DNA from: Pseudomonas sp. Irchel 3H7
GTDB taxonomy: Bacteria; Pseudomonadota; Gammaproteobacteria; Pseudomonadales; Pseudomonadaceae
Assembly: GCF_900187605.1 (NCBI RefSeq)
Contig: NZ_FYEA01000004.1
Span: 255,674 to 319,673, forward strand
Length of the DNA stretch: 64,000 nt
Direction: 5' to 3'
Shown here: positions 55,628 to 64,000 of the stretch, piece after piece
Position numbering within the stretch: position 1 is the stretch's first letter
Layout: every line of letters begins with the position of its first letter
Position numbers and translations under genes: made by a program
The notes under the pieces: generated by a model
What the model saw: only the letters and a program-made list of their open reading frames with translations
The model's database searches: none
What the model was told of the DNA's origin: nothing

Positions 55628-55963
55628 ATGGCCGTCGAAGTGGTATACCGCAGCAGCCGAGATCTGGAGCGCTTGTTCATGGATAAAGCCGAAGCTGACC
55701 GTCATGACAAAATGCTCGAACTGGCCGAATATCTGGCCGATGTGCTGCAAAAAGCCGTTCCGTCGCTGACTGAACAGCAAGTGGAAGAAGCCGGGATCTA
55801 CATGGCGAAGAATCGCGATGTGTTCGCCCGGGCGTTCAAGAGCCAGCCGGATGCACTGTCCGAGCTGCTCAACGCACCGGCCGAGCCGGTCGATAATGCG
55901 CAAGCAGCGGAACCCGCTGAAACGCCGGCGAAGCCAGCCAAAGCAGCAAAAGCGGCGAAGTAA
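55628..55963 (+). CDS. YebG-family DNA-damage-inducible protein
   Basis: The 111-residue protein starts MAVEVVYRSSRDLERLFMDK and has DKMLELAEYLADVL, matching YebG of E. coli, an SOS-induced protein of unclear function. The Ala/Lys/Pro-rich tail (PAKPAKAAKAAK) is probably disordered and could bind DNA. The upstream LexA box supports SOS control. Confidence 0.88.
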   Translation: MAVEVVYRSSRDLERLFMDKAEADRHDKMLELAEYLADVLQKAVPSLTEQQVEEAGIYMAKNRDVFARAFKSQPDALSELLNAPAEPVDNAQAAEPAETPAKPAKAAKAAK

Positions 55964-55973
55964 GCAACGCCCT

Positions 55974-56016
55974 AAAAGATCGTCCGAAGGCTCGGGCCGC
56001 GATCGGACGATCTTTT
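55974..56016. repeat. Palindromic element, GATCGTCCG type (second copy)
   Basis: AAAAGATCGTCCGAAGG and CGGACGATCTTTT are inverted around GCTCGGGCCGCGAT, nearly identical to 46349-46397. It lies between two convergent genes and ends in a T-run, so it probably also serves as a terminator. Confidence 0.78.
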
Positions 56017-56022
56017 GCTTTT

Positions 56023-57042
56023 TCAGCGATACAAAACTTTTTCCGCCAACTCATCCGCCACCCGCGCCGGCGAACGTTTTTCCGCCTGTGCATGGGCAAA
56101 TACTTCGGTGAGTCGAGAGCTGATCTTCGACAGATGCGCGGTAATGGTGGTCAGTTCTTCGCCGCGATGCTTGAGCGAGACGTAGATCAAGCCTCCGGCA
56201 TTGATCACATAGTCCGGCGCATACAGAATCCCGCGCCGTTCCAGTTGATCGGCGACATCCAGGTGCGTCAGTTGGTTGTTTGCCGAACCGGCCACGGCCG
56301 AGCAACGCAGTTGCGTGACCGTGTGGCTGTTCAAAACCCCGCCCAGACCGCACGGCGCGAGGATGTCACACGGCGTACTGAGCAACGCGTCGTTAGCGAT
56401 CGGGTGAGCGTTGAGTTGTTCCATCGCCAGTTGCACTTTGCCATGGTCAATGTCGCTGACCAGCAGTTCTGCCCCGGCGGCGTGGAGTTGCTCGGCCAAC
56501 GCGTAACCGACATTGCCCAAGCCCTGAACCGCGATGCGCAAACCTTCGAGATTGTCGCTCCCCAGCCGTGCCATGGCGGTCGCCCGAATTCCGGCAAACA
56601 CGCCCATCGCTGCGTGTGGTGCGGGATCACCGGCCGACGTGGTGCTGGTGACATGCTGGGTCTGCTGAGCGATGCAGTCCATGTCCGCCACCGAGGTACC
56701 GCTGTCGATGGCGGTGATGTAGCGACCATCAAGCTGATTGATGCAACGGCCAAACGCTTCGAACAGTGCACCACGGTTTTCCACGTGTACCGGACGCACG
56801 ATCACTGCAACGCCACCGCCTTGCGGCAGCCCCGCCAGCGCGGCTTTGTAGCTCATGCCCTGAGCGAGGCGAATGGCATCTTCGACGGCAGATTCGTCAT
56901 TGGGATAGGCAAGATAACGACATCCACCCAAGGCTGGCCCGAGGCGACTGTTATGGATGGCAATGACCGCCTTCAACCCGGAGACCGGGTCAACGCTAAG
57001 GTGCAGCGATTCCAGGCGAGTGCTTTGCATGAGCGCAAACAT
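56023..57042 (-). CDS. Leucine dehydrogenase-like protein lacking the catalytic lysine
   Basis: The 339-residue protein follows the Glu/Leu/Phe/Val dehydrogenase family: LGPALGGCRYLAY, QGMSYKAALAGL with the substrate-binding Lys66, and the NAD motif VQGLGNVGYALAEQL. The second conserved Lys, in GGGK, is replaced by Val78 (LPQGGGVAVIVRP; codon GTT at 56809-56811). In leucine dehydrogenase that lysine is essential for catalysis. The rest of the protein looks intact and well conserved, including CDILAPCGLGGVLN. It is either inactive, altered in chemistry or regulatory. Confidence 0.9.
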   Translation of the reverse strand: MFALMQSTRLESLHLSVDPVSGLKAVIAIHNSRLGPALGGCRYLAYPNDESAVEDAIRLAQGMSYKAALAGLPQGGGVAVIVRPVHVENRGALFEAFGRCINQLDGRYITAIDSGTSVADMDCIAQQTQHVTSTTSAGDPAPHAAMGVFAGIRATAMARLGSDNLEGLRIAVQGLGNVGYALAEQLHAAGAELLVSDIDHGKVQLAMEQLNAHPIANDALLSTPCDILAPCGLGGVLNSHTVTQLRCSAVAGSANNQLTHLDVADQLERRGILYAPDYVINAGGLIYVSLKHRGEELTTITAHLSKISSRLTEVFAHAQAEKRSPARVADELAEKVLYR

Positions 57043-57227
57043 CGTTGGGCTCCCGAATCACTTCTTGTAGAACGCCAGTATAGGCCTGCGCCTGAAAATT
57101 GCTGGAGCACACCGGAATAAGCGCCCGCGCCGACAACAGCTTTGCGGCATAACCCGACAGCTGTGCTGCGAGGCACTGGACGAATGACCCGGACCGGGCT
57201 AAAACGAGGCATTCCCCGGAGATTTCG

Positions 57228-58031
57228 ATGAGTGCGCGTCAACGTTTTTTCGAATGCCTGCACCGTTCACCGCCCGCGCTGTTCGAAGCCGCGCTGTGGA
57301 TGGCGGCCGAGCACGAAAAAGCGGTCGATCCCGAAGCGCTGTTACTAGAATTCAAAGACCTGCAACAACGCGTCAGTTACGGCTTGCCGATGCTGCCGGT
57401 CAGTGAACTGGCGCAGCCCCTGTTGCGCCGCATGACTGATCTGGGCTTTGCCCAGGACGACTTCCTGCCGCTGCGCCCGCAGGCGGCGCTGTTGCACAAA
57501 GTGATGCAGACCCGTCGCGGCCAACCGTTGGCATTGGCGCTGATTGCCCTGGAGCTGGCGCGAGGGCTGGAGATTCCTCTGGTCGGGGTCAACTTCCCCG
57601 GACACTTCCTGCTGCGCGTGCCCGGCGCCGATCACCTGCTTGATCCGTGCGGCGGCCGGCGCTTGTACCCCAATGATTGTCGCGAACTGTTGCAGCGCCA
57701 GTATGGGCCGAATATGAAGCTCAACGCCGAGCATCTGTTGACCGCCTCGCCGGTGCAAATGCTTCAGCGCCTGTCGCGCAACCTGCGGCAGTTGCACCTG
57801 ACACATGATGACTTCATTGCCGCACTGATCGACGCCGAACGCGTGCTCGAACTGGGTGACGCTGGCGCCGCTGATTACCTGGCCCGAGCCAGTCTTTATC
57901 AGCGGCTCGACTGCCCGAATGCCGAGCGCTTTGATCTGGAACACGCGCTGATGCTCAGCGACGACCCGATTCAGCGCCTGCGGCTGACTGAACGCCTCGG
58001 ACACCTTCCGCCCAACTCAGTCGTCCATTAA
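57228..58031 (+). CDS. SirB1-family transglutaminase-like protein
   Basis: The 267-residue protein has a transglutaminase-like N-terminal domain (TRRGQPLALALIALELARGL, VGVNFPGHFLLRVPG, LLDPCGGRRLYPNDCRELL) followed by a TPR-like region. The usual catalytic Cys of the fold is not evident, and the His and Asp positions (PGHFLLR, LLDPC) remain. SirB1/YchA proteins have no established enzyme activity. Confidence 0.85.
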   Translation: MSARQRFFECLHRSPPALFEAALWMAAEHEKAVDPEALLLEFKDLQQRVSYGLPMLPVSELAQPLLRRMTDLGFAQDDFLPLRPQAALLHKVMQTRRGQPLALALIALELARGLEIPLVGVNFPGHFLLRVPGADHLLDPCGGRRLYPNDCRELLQRQYGPNMKLNAEHLLTASPVQMLQRLSRNLRQLHLTHDDFIAALIDAERVLELGDAGAADYLARASLYQRLDCPNAERFDLEHALMLSDDPIQRLRLTERLGHLPPNSVVH

Positions 58032-58034
58032 AAG

Positions 58035-58114
58035 CAAAAGATCGCAGCCTTCGGCAGCTCCTACATTGAAATATGCATTCCCATGTAGGAGCTGCCGAAG
58101 GCTGCGATCTTTTG
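58035..58114. repeat. REPIN (GTAGGAGCTGCC type)
   Basis: AAAAGATCGCAGCCTTCGGC to CTCCTACA and the inverted TGTAGGAGCTGCCGAAGGCT flank a short spacer. It lies between convergent genes. Confidence 0.92.
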
Positions 58115-58118
58115 CTCT

Positions 58119-59474
58119 TCAGGATTTGACAGATATCCCCACTCCAACTGCCGAATTTCCTTCGGAAGGCGAACGCACCTGAATAATCAGCAGCGCGGCG
58201 ATGACCGCCGGGATCGCACAGAAGAAGAAAATCTGCGTCACTGGAATGTGCATCGCCAGCAGCAGGCTGCCAAACAGCGGCCCGAGAATCGAACCGAAGC
58301 GACCCACGCCCAATGCCCAACCGGTGCCGGTCGCACGCACATGCGCCGGGTAGAAATTGCTGGCAAACGCATTCAGCGTCAGTTGCCCGCCGATGATGCA
58401 GAACCCGGCGGCGAACACGCAGGCGACCAGATAACGCGGGTTGTCGTGATTGAGCCCGAGCAGAATCGTGCACAGCGCCGCACCGGCCAACACTGCGGAC
58501 AACAATCGCACCTTGCGCTTCAAGCGGTCAGCGAACCAGGCCATGCAGATCGCGCCCAAGGTGCCGGCGAACAGAAACATCGACGTCACCAGATTGGCTT
58601 CGTTGAGTTTCAGGCCGCTTTCCAGCAGCAACGTCGGCAGCCAGCTGATCATGAAATACAACAGAATCAGGCTGACGAAAAACGTTGCCCAGATCAGCAA
58701 GGTCGGCCGCGCGTAGCCATTACGGAACAATTCGACCACGGTCAGTTTGCTGCCCTGCTCACGTTCGTTCTGCTCGGCAGTCGCCAGCGGTGGTTGCCAG
58801 TCCGGCAGCATGCGCGCGGTGACTTTGCGCAGCCGCGTATACGGCGGTTCATCACGCAGCAAACGTGGCAGCGACTCCGGCAGCATCCACCAGAGAAACG
58901 GAAACAACAGCAACGGCGTAACGCCACCGGCGAGAAACACTGCTTGCCAGCCGAACTGGTCGATGAACCCGGCGGCGACGAAACCACCCGCCGCGCCACC
59001 GAACGAAAAACCACACGCCGCCAGCGTTACCATCAAGGTGCGCAAACGCGGTGGCGAATATTCCGACATCAATGCCATGGCACTGGGCATCGCCCCGCCC
59101 ATGCCGATACCGCAGATGAAGCGCGCGATCATCAGTGTGTTCAGCGAGTCGGCGAAGACCATCAGCACCGTCAGCGTGGCGTAGATCAGCACGCAGGCGA
59201 GCAGAATCCGGCGCACGCCAAAGCGGTCAGCCAGCGGCGTGACCGCCAAGGAACCGAGGGTAAGGCCTAGCAGGTTGGCACTGAACACAGGCCCGAACGC
59301 AGACTTTTCCAGGCCCCAGTCCTGCGCCAGCGCAGGCACCACGTAACCGAGCACCTGAGCGTCATAACCGTCGGTGACCAGCAGCAAGGCGAGCAGGATC
59401 AAGAGCAACCACTGATAGCGGGACACAGGACGGGCGTCGAGTGCCGCCCGGAAGCTGGCAATCTGGTTGTGCAT
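58119..59474 (-). CDS. MFS transporter, aromatic acid:H+ symporter family
   Basis: The 451-residue protein has twelve helices with the AAHS signature VTDGYDAQVLGYVVPAL in helix one, the loop 2-3 motif PLADRFGVRRIL and GIGMGGAMPSAMALMSEYSP. PcaK and BenK relatives take up aromatic acids. Next to the homogentisate genes and in the same direction, it probably imports a related aromatic acid. A REPIN separates it from maiA. Confidence 0.88.
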   Translation of the reverse strand: MHNQIASFRAALDARPVSRYQWLLLILLALLLVTDGYDAQVLGYVVPALAQDWGLEKSAFGPVFSANLLGLTLGSLAVTPLADRFGVRRILLACVLIYATLTVLMVFADSLNTLMIARFICGIGMGGAMPSAMALMSEYSPPRLRTLMVTLAACGFSFGGAAGGFVAAGFIDQFGWQAVFLAGGVTPLLLFPFLWWMLPESLPRLLRDEPPYTRLRKVTARMLPDWQPPLATAEQNEREQGSKLTVVELFRNGYARPTLLIWATFFVSLILLYFMISWLPTLLLESGLKLNEANLVTSMFLFAGTLGAICMAWFADRLKRKVRLLSAVLAGAALCTILLGLNHDNPRYLVACVFAAGFCIIGGQLTLNAFASNFYPAHVRATGTGWALGVGRFGSILGPLFGSLLLAMHIPVTQIFFFCAIPAVIAALLIIQVRSPSEGNSAVGVGISVKS

Positions 59475-59524
59475 CGCAAGGTACCTGTTTTGTTTTTATG
59501 ATTATGCGAATGGCGATATTCCCT

Positions 59525-59613
59525 TGTAGGAGTGAGCCTGCTCGCGATAGCGGTGGGTCAGTCAGAAACTGAGTGACTGACACTCCCTCATCGCGAGCAG
59601 GCTCACTCCTACA
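59525..59613. repeat. REPIN (GTAGGAGTGAGC type)
   Basis: TGTAGGAGTGAGCCTGCTCG and its inverted partner ATCGCGAGCAGGCTCACTCC enclose a spacer of about 40 bases. It lies between maiA and the MFS gene. Confidence 0.92.
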
Positions 59614-59616
59614 GGG

Positions 59617-60252
59617 TTATGGGGTGTCTGGTTGATTGCCAGGATGCGCCTTGATGAACGCGGGATGTTCAGCCGCCAGTGCGGCGACCCGACGAATGTT
59701 CGGATACGCCTCAAGGCTGACATTGAACCGCTCAGCCGCATACAACTGCGGAATCAGGTACACATCAGCCACGCACGGCCACTCGCCGAAACAGAAACCC
59801 TCATCGCCAATCAACTGCTCCACTGTCGCCAGCCCTTGGCTGATCCAGTGACTGATCCACTCCACCACCTGCGCCTCATCGTACCCCAACTGACGCAGGC
59901 GATTGAGCACACTGACGTTGTGCAGCGGATGCACATCGCAGCCGATCACCGCCGCCACACCCCGCACCTGCGCACGGGCAAGCAGATCTTCAGGCAGCAA
60001 CGGCACCTGTGGATAACGTTCTTCGAGGTACTCAATGATGGCCGGCGACTGAATCAGCAAACCGCCTTCGTCAGTGCGCAAGGCCGGCACCCGGCCCTGT
60101 GGATTGATCGCCAGATACGCCGCTTGGCGATGCTCGCCACCCGGCGGTGCGATCAGATTGACCGGCAACGCCTGATAGTCGAGACCCTTCAGCGCCAGCG
60201 CGATTCGCACCCGGTACGACGAGGTCGAACGGTAATAGGTATAGAGATCCAT
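59617..60252 (-). CDS. maiA: Maleylacetoacetate isomerase
   Basis: The 211-residue GST-zeta-like enzyme isomerises maleylacetoacetate to fumarylacetoacetate with glutathione. The active-site motif STSSYRVRIALALKG lies at residues 9-23, followed by the GSH-site loop LIQSPAIIEYLEERYP. It is the third gene of the hmgA-fahA-maiA operon of tyrosine breakdown, 12 bases after fahA. Confidence 0.94.
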   Translation of the reverse strand: MDLYTYYRSTSSYRVRIALALKGLDYQALPVNLIAPPGGEHRQAAYLAINPQGRVPALRTDEGGLLIQSPAIIEYLEERYPQVPLLPEDLLARAQVRGVAAVIGCDVHPLHNVSVLNRLRQLGYDEAQVVEWISHWISQGLATVEQLIGDEGFCFGEWPCVADVYLIPQLYAAERFNVSLEAYPNIRRVAALAAEHPAFIKAHPGNQPDTP

Positions 60253-60264
60253 ATGCCGCTCCTG

Positions 60265-61569
60265 TCAGCGCGCCGGCAACACTTTGCCGCGGCACTCGCC
60301 GAAGCCGATCGAAGCAAAACCATCGCGAGCGCAACGAGCGCGCAGAATGATTTCGTCACCGTCCTCAAGGAATTTACGCACCTCGCCAGACGCCAGTTCA
60401 ATCGGCTTTTTACCGCCCTCGGTGATTTCCAGCAGGCTACCGAACTGACCGCTCTCAGGGCCGGACAAGGTGCCCGAACCGAACAGGTCACCGGCCTGCA
60501 ACTGGCAGCCGTTGACGCTGTGGTGCGCGACCATTTGCGCGACGGTCCAGTACATGTAACGGGTGTTGCTCAGCGTCAGGCGATGAGCCGGCAGGTTCTG
60601 CTCGCGCATGGCTTCGGTGAGCAGCAACACTTCCAGTTCGATGTCGAAGGCACCGCCGTCCTGATCGCGCTTGTCGAACAGGTACGGCAGCGGCTGCGGA
60701 TCACCTTCAGGACGCTTCGGTTGCGCGGTGCGAAATGGCTCCAGCGCTTCTGCGGTAACCACCCACGGCGAGACGCTGGTGATAAAACTTTTCGACAGGA
60801 ACGGACCCAGCGGCTGGTATTCCCAAGCCTGGATATCGCGGGCCGACCAGTCGTTGAGCAGGCAGAAACCGGCGATGTGATCAGCCGCGTCAGCGATGGC
60901 GATCGAATCGCCCATCTCGTTGCCCTGACCGATCCAGATGCCCAGCTCCAGCTCATAGTCCAGGCGTGCGCACGGGCCGAACGTCGGCTCGGTCTGACCG
61001 GCCGGCAAGGTCTGGCCTTTCGGACGCCGTACGTCGGTGCCGGAGGCACGCACGGTGGAAGCGCGACCGTGATAACCGATCGGCACGTGCTTGTAGTTCG
61101 GCAGCAGCGGATTATCCGGACGGAACAGTTTGCCGACGTTCTGCGCGTGCTCGATGCCGACGTAGAAGTCGGTGTAATCGCTGATGCGCGCCGGCAGGTG
61201 CAGTTGGCAATCGGCGGCCAAAGGCAGCAGTTTCGCGCCCTGGGCTTCGATGTTGCCGCGCAGGGTGCTGCCTTCGCTGAACAGTTCCAGCAGGCGCGTA
61301 CGCAGAGCCACACGCGCCTCGCGACCGAGATCGAAGAACGCGTTCAATTGGCCGCCGTGCATGGCTTCGACCGCACTGCGCGCGACGCCGTCAAACAGCC
61401 CCGCCTCCAGCGCTACTTGCAGATCGAAGATGTGCTCGCCAATCGCCACGCCTGCGCGCGGCGCCGAACCGTTGCTGCTGAACACACCCAGCGGCAGGTT
61501 CTGCAACGGAAAATCAGCGTGGCCGTTGGCCGAGGCAACCCAACTGCGGGTGATGGAATTCTGCGTCAT
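60265..61569 (-). CDS. fahA: Fumarylacetoacetase
   Basis: The 434-residue hydrolase splits fumarylacetoacetate into fumarate and acetoacetate. The active-site segments DYTDFYVGIEHAQNVGKLFR, DYELELGIWIG, LLNDWSARDIQAWEYQPLG and GSGTLSGPE are intact. It begins 3 bases after the hmgA stop, so the two are translated together. Confidence 0.96.
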   Translation of the reverse strand: MTQNSITRSWVASANGHADFPLQNLPLGVFSSNGSAPRAGVAIGEHIFDLQVALEAGLFDGVARSAVEAMHGGQLNAFFDLGREARVALRTRLLELFSEGSTLRGNIEAQGAKLLPLAADCQLHLPARISDYTDFYVGIEHAQNVGKLFRPDNPLLPNYKHVPIGYHGRASTVRASGTDVRRPKGQTLPAGQTEPTFGPCARLDYELELGIWIGQGNEMGDSIAIADAADHIAGFCLLNDWSARDIQAWEYQPLGPFLSKSFITSVSPWVVTAEALEPFRTAQPKRPEGDPQPLPYLFDKRDQDGGAFDIELEVLLLTEAMREQNLPAHRLTLSNTRYMYWTVAQMVAHHSVNGCQLQAGDLFGSGTLSGPESGQFGSLLEITEGGKKPIELASGEVRKFLEDGDEIILRARCARDGFASIGFGECRGKVLPAR

Positions 61570-61572
61570 GGA

Positions 61573-62877
61573 TTATCTCCGGGTCGGGTCGAACGTCGCG
61601 GGCAGCGTGGCCCAGCAGGCGTCGTAAGTGGATTGCAGTTGCGGGCAGTCGAGGGCGAAGCGGCTTGGGCGCAGCACCTGGCTGGTCTCGAACATGAAGG
61701 CCATGGTGTTGTCGATTTTTGCCGGTTTGAGTTCGGCGTTGATCGCTTTGGTGCAGGTCTCGCCATCCGGGCCGTGGGCGCTCATGCAGCTGTGCAGCGA
61801 CGCACCGCCGGGCACAAAACCTTCGGCCTTGGCGTCGTATTCGCCCTGGATCAGGCCCATGAATTCGTTCATCAGATTGCGGTGGAACCACGGCGGACGG
61901 AAGGTGTTCTCGGCGACCATCCAGCGTGGCGGGAAGATCACGAAGTCGAGGTTGGCCAGACCGTGCACGCTGGTCGGCGAGGTCAGCACGGTGAAGATCG
62001 ACGGATCGGGGTGATCGAAGCTGACGGTGCCGATGGTGTTGAAACGGCGCAGGTCGTATTTGTACGGCACGTTGTTGCCGTGCCAGGCGACCACGTTCAG
62101 CGGCGAGTGATTGAGTTCGGTGGCCCATAGCTGGCCGAGGAATTTCTGCACCAGCGTGGTCGGCTGCTGGAGGTTCTCGTAAGCGGCGACCGGGGTGAGG
62201 AAGTCACGCGGATTGGCCAGACCGTTGCTGCCGATCGGCCCCAGATCCGGCAGGCGCAACGGCGCGCCATGGTTCTCGGCGACGTAGCCGCGTGCTTGCG
62301 GGTCGAGCAATTCGACACGGAATTTGAGGCCGCGCGGCAGCACGACGATTTCCAGCGGCGCCACTTCCAGCACACCGAGTTCGGTGGCGATGCGCAATCG
62401 ACCGAGTTGCGGCACCAGCAGCAGTTCGCCGTCGGCGTTGAAAAACACGCGTTCCATCGAACGGTTGGCGACGTAGTTGTAGATGCTGATGCCGGACGGC
62501 TTTTCCGCGCCAGCGTTGGCGACCATGCTCACCAGACCGTCGATGAAATCGGTTGGCTCGGCCGGGATCTCCAGCGGATTCCAGCGCAGGCGATTGGGCG
62601 TCACTTCGCCCAAAGGACCGCCGGCCAGTTGTCTTTCCAGTTTGACGAAGGCCGGGTGATTGGCCGAAGGCTGAATCCGGTACATCCAGGTGCGCCGCGC
62701 TTCACTGCGGGTCATGGTGAACGCGGTGCCGGAGAACAATTCGGTGTAGAGACCGTACGGCGCTTTTTGCGGAGAATTCTGGCCGACGGGTAGCGCGCCG
62801 GGCAACGCTTCAGAGCTGAATTCGTTGCCGAAACCGGACTGATACGCCAGCGCCTGAGCGGTTGAATCGAGGTTCAT
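61573..62877 (-). CDS. hmgA: Homogentisate 1,2-dioxygenase
   Basis: The 434-residue Fe(II) enzyme opens the homogentisate ring to maleylacetoacetate. Motifs include [35 protein letters not shown] and the iron-binding region [21 protein letters not shown] chose ATG 62877, which has AGGAGG upstream; 20 more open codons precede it. The divergent hmgR and the operator between them indicate repression relieved by homogentisate. Confidence 0.96.
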   Translation of the reverse strand: MNLDSTAQALAYQSGFGNEFSSEALPGALPVGQNSPQKAPYGLYTELFSGTAFTMTRSEARRTWMYRIQPSANHPAFVKLERQLAGGPLGEVTPNRLRWNPLEIPAEPTDFIDGLVSMVANAGAEKPSGISIYNYVANRSMERVFFNADGELLLVPQLGRLRIATELGVLEVAPLEIVVLPRGLKFRVELLDPQARGYVAENHGAPLRLPDLGPIGSNGLANPRDFLTPVAAYENLQQPTTLVQKFLGQLWATELNHSPLNVVAWHGNNVPYKYDLRRFNTIGTVSFDHPDPSIFTVLTSPTSVHGLANLDFVIFPPRWMVAENTFRPPWFHRNLMNEFMGLIQGEYDAKAEGFVPGGASLHSCMSAHGPDGETCTKAINAELKPAKIDNTMAFMFETSQVLRPSRFALDCPQLQSTYDACWATLPATFDPTRR

Positions 62878-62954
62878 GGAGCCTCCTGAACAGGGAGTCG
62901 GCAGTGGCCCATCGCTCTGGCTCAGAGGTTTCGGCACGCCGGGGTTGTTATTAT

Positions 62955-62969
62955 CGTAATTCGATTACG
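62955..62969. promoter_or_regulatory. HmgR operator candidate
   Basis: CGTAATTCGATTACG is a perfect 6-3-6 palindrome between hmgA and hmgR, with a further CGTAAT half-site at 62975-62980. In P. putida HmgR represses through a palindrome in the equivalent place. Confidence 0.7.
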
Positions 62970-63041
62970 CATAACGTAATTTGCTCGCTATCCAGCGTCA
63001 AGCTATAAAGACGCCCATTCGTTTCGGAACCCGGCCGCACC

Positions 63042-63821
63042 ATGGAAAAAACCAGCGACAGCAACGGCAAACAGAAAGTCCGCTCCGCCGAAGTCGGCAC
63101 CGACATCCTCAAGGCCCTGGCCGAGTTGTCGCCGTCCACTTCGTTGTCGCGACTGGCCGAACATGTGCAAATGCCGGCGAGCAAGGTTCACCGCTATCTG
63201 CAGGCGTTGATCGCCTCAGGATTTGCCGAGCAGAACACCGCGACCAACCATTACGGCCTCGGCCGCGAAGCCTTGCGTGTAGGCCTCGCCGCACTCAACA
63301 GTATGGACGTGCTGAAAGTCGCCGCCCTGCCGTTGGCCGAACTGCGCGACGAACTCAACGAAACCTGCTTTCTGGCGGTGTGGGGCAACCAAGGCGCAAC
63401 CGTTGTGCACATCGAGCCGGCGGTGCGTGCAGTGACGGTGGTGACGCAATTGGGTTCGGTATTGCCGTTGCTCAGTTCATCAACCGGGCTGGTATTCAGC
63501 GCTTATCTGCCACATCGCGAAACCGATGATTTGCGCGTTCAGGAGATTGCCGCTGCCGATCATCCGCTGAAGGACGAGAAGACTTACGTATCACTGTGTG
63601 AACAGATCCGCGAACGCGGTCTGCATCATGTGCATGGTTTGCTGATGCCGGGTGTGGATGCGTTGTCCGCACCGGTGTTCAACGCTGTCGGCCAGGTCGC
63701 CGCCGTGCTGACCATTGTCGGCCCGACCTCGCTGTTCCACGCCGACGAAAACGGCCCGGCGGCGCAGCGGTTGCTGGCGGCGACGCGGGCCGTGAGTTGG
63801 CGGATGGGTTATGAACGATAA
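63042..63821 (+). CDS. hmgR: IclR-family regulator, probable HmgR
   Basis: The 259-residue protein has an N-terminal winged helix (DILKALAELSPSTSLSRLAE, MPASKVHRYLQALIASGFA) and an IclR effector domain (PLLSSSTGLVFSAYLPHRET). It is divergent from hmgA, as in P. putida, where HmgR represses the homogentisate operon and binds homogentisate as inducer. Confidence 0.88.
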   Translation: MEKTSDSNGKQKVRSAEVGTDILKALAELSPSTSLSRLAEHVQMPASKVHRYLQALIASGFAEQNTATNHYGLGREALRVGLAALNSMDVLKVAALPLAELRDELNETCFLAVWGNQGATVVHIEPAVRAVTVVTQLGSVLPLLSSSTGLVFSAYLPHRETDDLRVQEIAAADHPLKDEKTYVSLCEQIRERGLHHVHGLLMPGVDALSAPVFNAVGQVAAVLTIVGPTSLFHADENGPAAQRLLAATRAVSWRMGYER

Positions 63822-63862
63822 ACGCTTTACGCATTGAGCGAGCAGCAAGTGCTCAAAAGCGG

Positions 63863-64000
63863 TCAATGAACGGTTGTTTTACTCAGTCCGGAACTGGCAC
63901 TTTCCATCAATGTGTTGAAGAACTCGACCAGCATCTCTTTCAACTCTTCCTGGCCTGTGTAGTAAGTGACCAGCTCCGCGACCGTCCGCGCATCTTCGAA
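63863..64000 (-). CDS. Unidentified protein, 3' end only
   Basis: An open frame enters from the right edge and stops at 63863 (TGA), giving 45 C-terminal residues including TYYTGQEELKEMLVEFF and ESASSGLSKTTVH. It is amphipathic helix-like. Too little is visible to name it. The codon pattern and lack of stops suggest a real gene, convergent with hmgR. Confidence 0.5.
   Translation of the reverse strand, partial: FEDARTVAELVTYYTGQEELKEMLVEFFNTLMESASSGLSKTTVH

Noticed and set aside
59632..62130. 832-codon open frame antisense to maiA-fahA-hmgA
   Set aside because: It spans three well-identified genes on the other strand and has no domain I recognise; high-GC shadow.
1..64000. CRISPR arrays, tRNA/rRNA genes, IS elements, prophage
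   Set aside because: No regularly spaced identical repeats, no tRNA-like cloverleafs noticed and no transposase, integrase or phage structural proteins among the frames. The repeated sequences are REPINs and CTC-type elements.

Overview
The window comes from a GC-rich fluorescent Pseudomonas, most likely of the P. fluorescens species complex. This rests on the complete algD-to-algA alginate operon, Pseudomonas-type iron-uptake, serine and homogentisate loci, and a dense population of REP/REPIN-type palindromes (GTAGGAGCTGCC, GTAGGAGTGAGC, GTGGGAGCTGGC types). It looks like ordinary chromosome. No phage, integrase, IS transposase, CRISPR array, rRNA or tRNA was seen.

Layout. 1-3.9 kb: the 5' 425 codons of a PhoH-family ATPase, a divergent polysaccharide deacetylase and yaaA. 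4-21.5 kb: a long algD regulatory region with a candidate AlgU promoter, then all twelve alginate genes (algD-8-44-K-E-G-X-L-I-J-F-A) ending in a strong terminator. The operon makes GDP-mannuronate (AlgA, AlgD), polymerises it at the inner membrane under c-di-GMP control (Alg8, Alg44), modifies it in the periplasm (AlgG, X, I, J, F, L) and exports it (AlgK, AlgE). Three REPINs lie inside the operon, one of them within the algK reading frame. 21.5-24.5 kb: an orphan RHS/TccC-like toxin gene. 24.5-32.1 kb: a small membrane protein, an SDR oxidoreductase, and an AaeXAB-like efflux operon with its outer-membrane factor and a divergent LysR regulator. 32.1-34.6 kb: an accessory patch with a DUF6124 gene behind a structured leader, an AT-rich cassette with one unknown gene, a DUF6124 remnant and a structured dispersed repeat.

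34.6-38.1 kb: a 2-ketoacid reductase, a DUF2165 protein, and a divergent EamA transporter/AraC pair. 38.3-48.8 kb: two iron-uptake systems placed back to back around one good Fur box. The left one is DUF3649-PepSY-DUF3325-ECF sigma-FecR-TonB receptor; the right one is fecI-fecR-fecA for ferric citrate. 48.8-49.7 kb: a DUF559 nuclease gene between two copies of a palindrome-ended repeat. 49.7-54.2 kb: an HPF/RaiA-like protein and a serine catabolism locus (LysR, sdaA, sdaC). 54.4-58 kb: DUF3509, PsiE, a LexA-controlled YebG-like protein, a leucine-dehydrogenase-like protein lacking its catalytic lysine, and a SirB1 protein. 58.1-63.9 kb: MFS transporter, maiA, fahA, hmgA and divergent hmgR (tyrosine/homogentisate degradation), then the 3' end of an unidentified gene.

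The observations I would follow first are: a 16-bp palindrome shared by the RHS/TccC gene and the AT-rich cassette gene at nearly the same distance from their starts; the REPIN that is translated as part of AlgK; the structured leader of the DUF6124 gene; the DUF559 gene whose stop codon lies inside a dispersed repeat; and the Lys-to-Val change at the catalytic position of the leucine-dehydrogenase-like protein.
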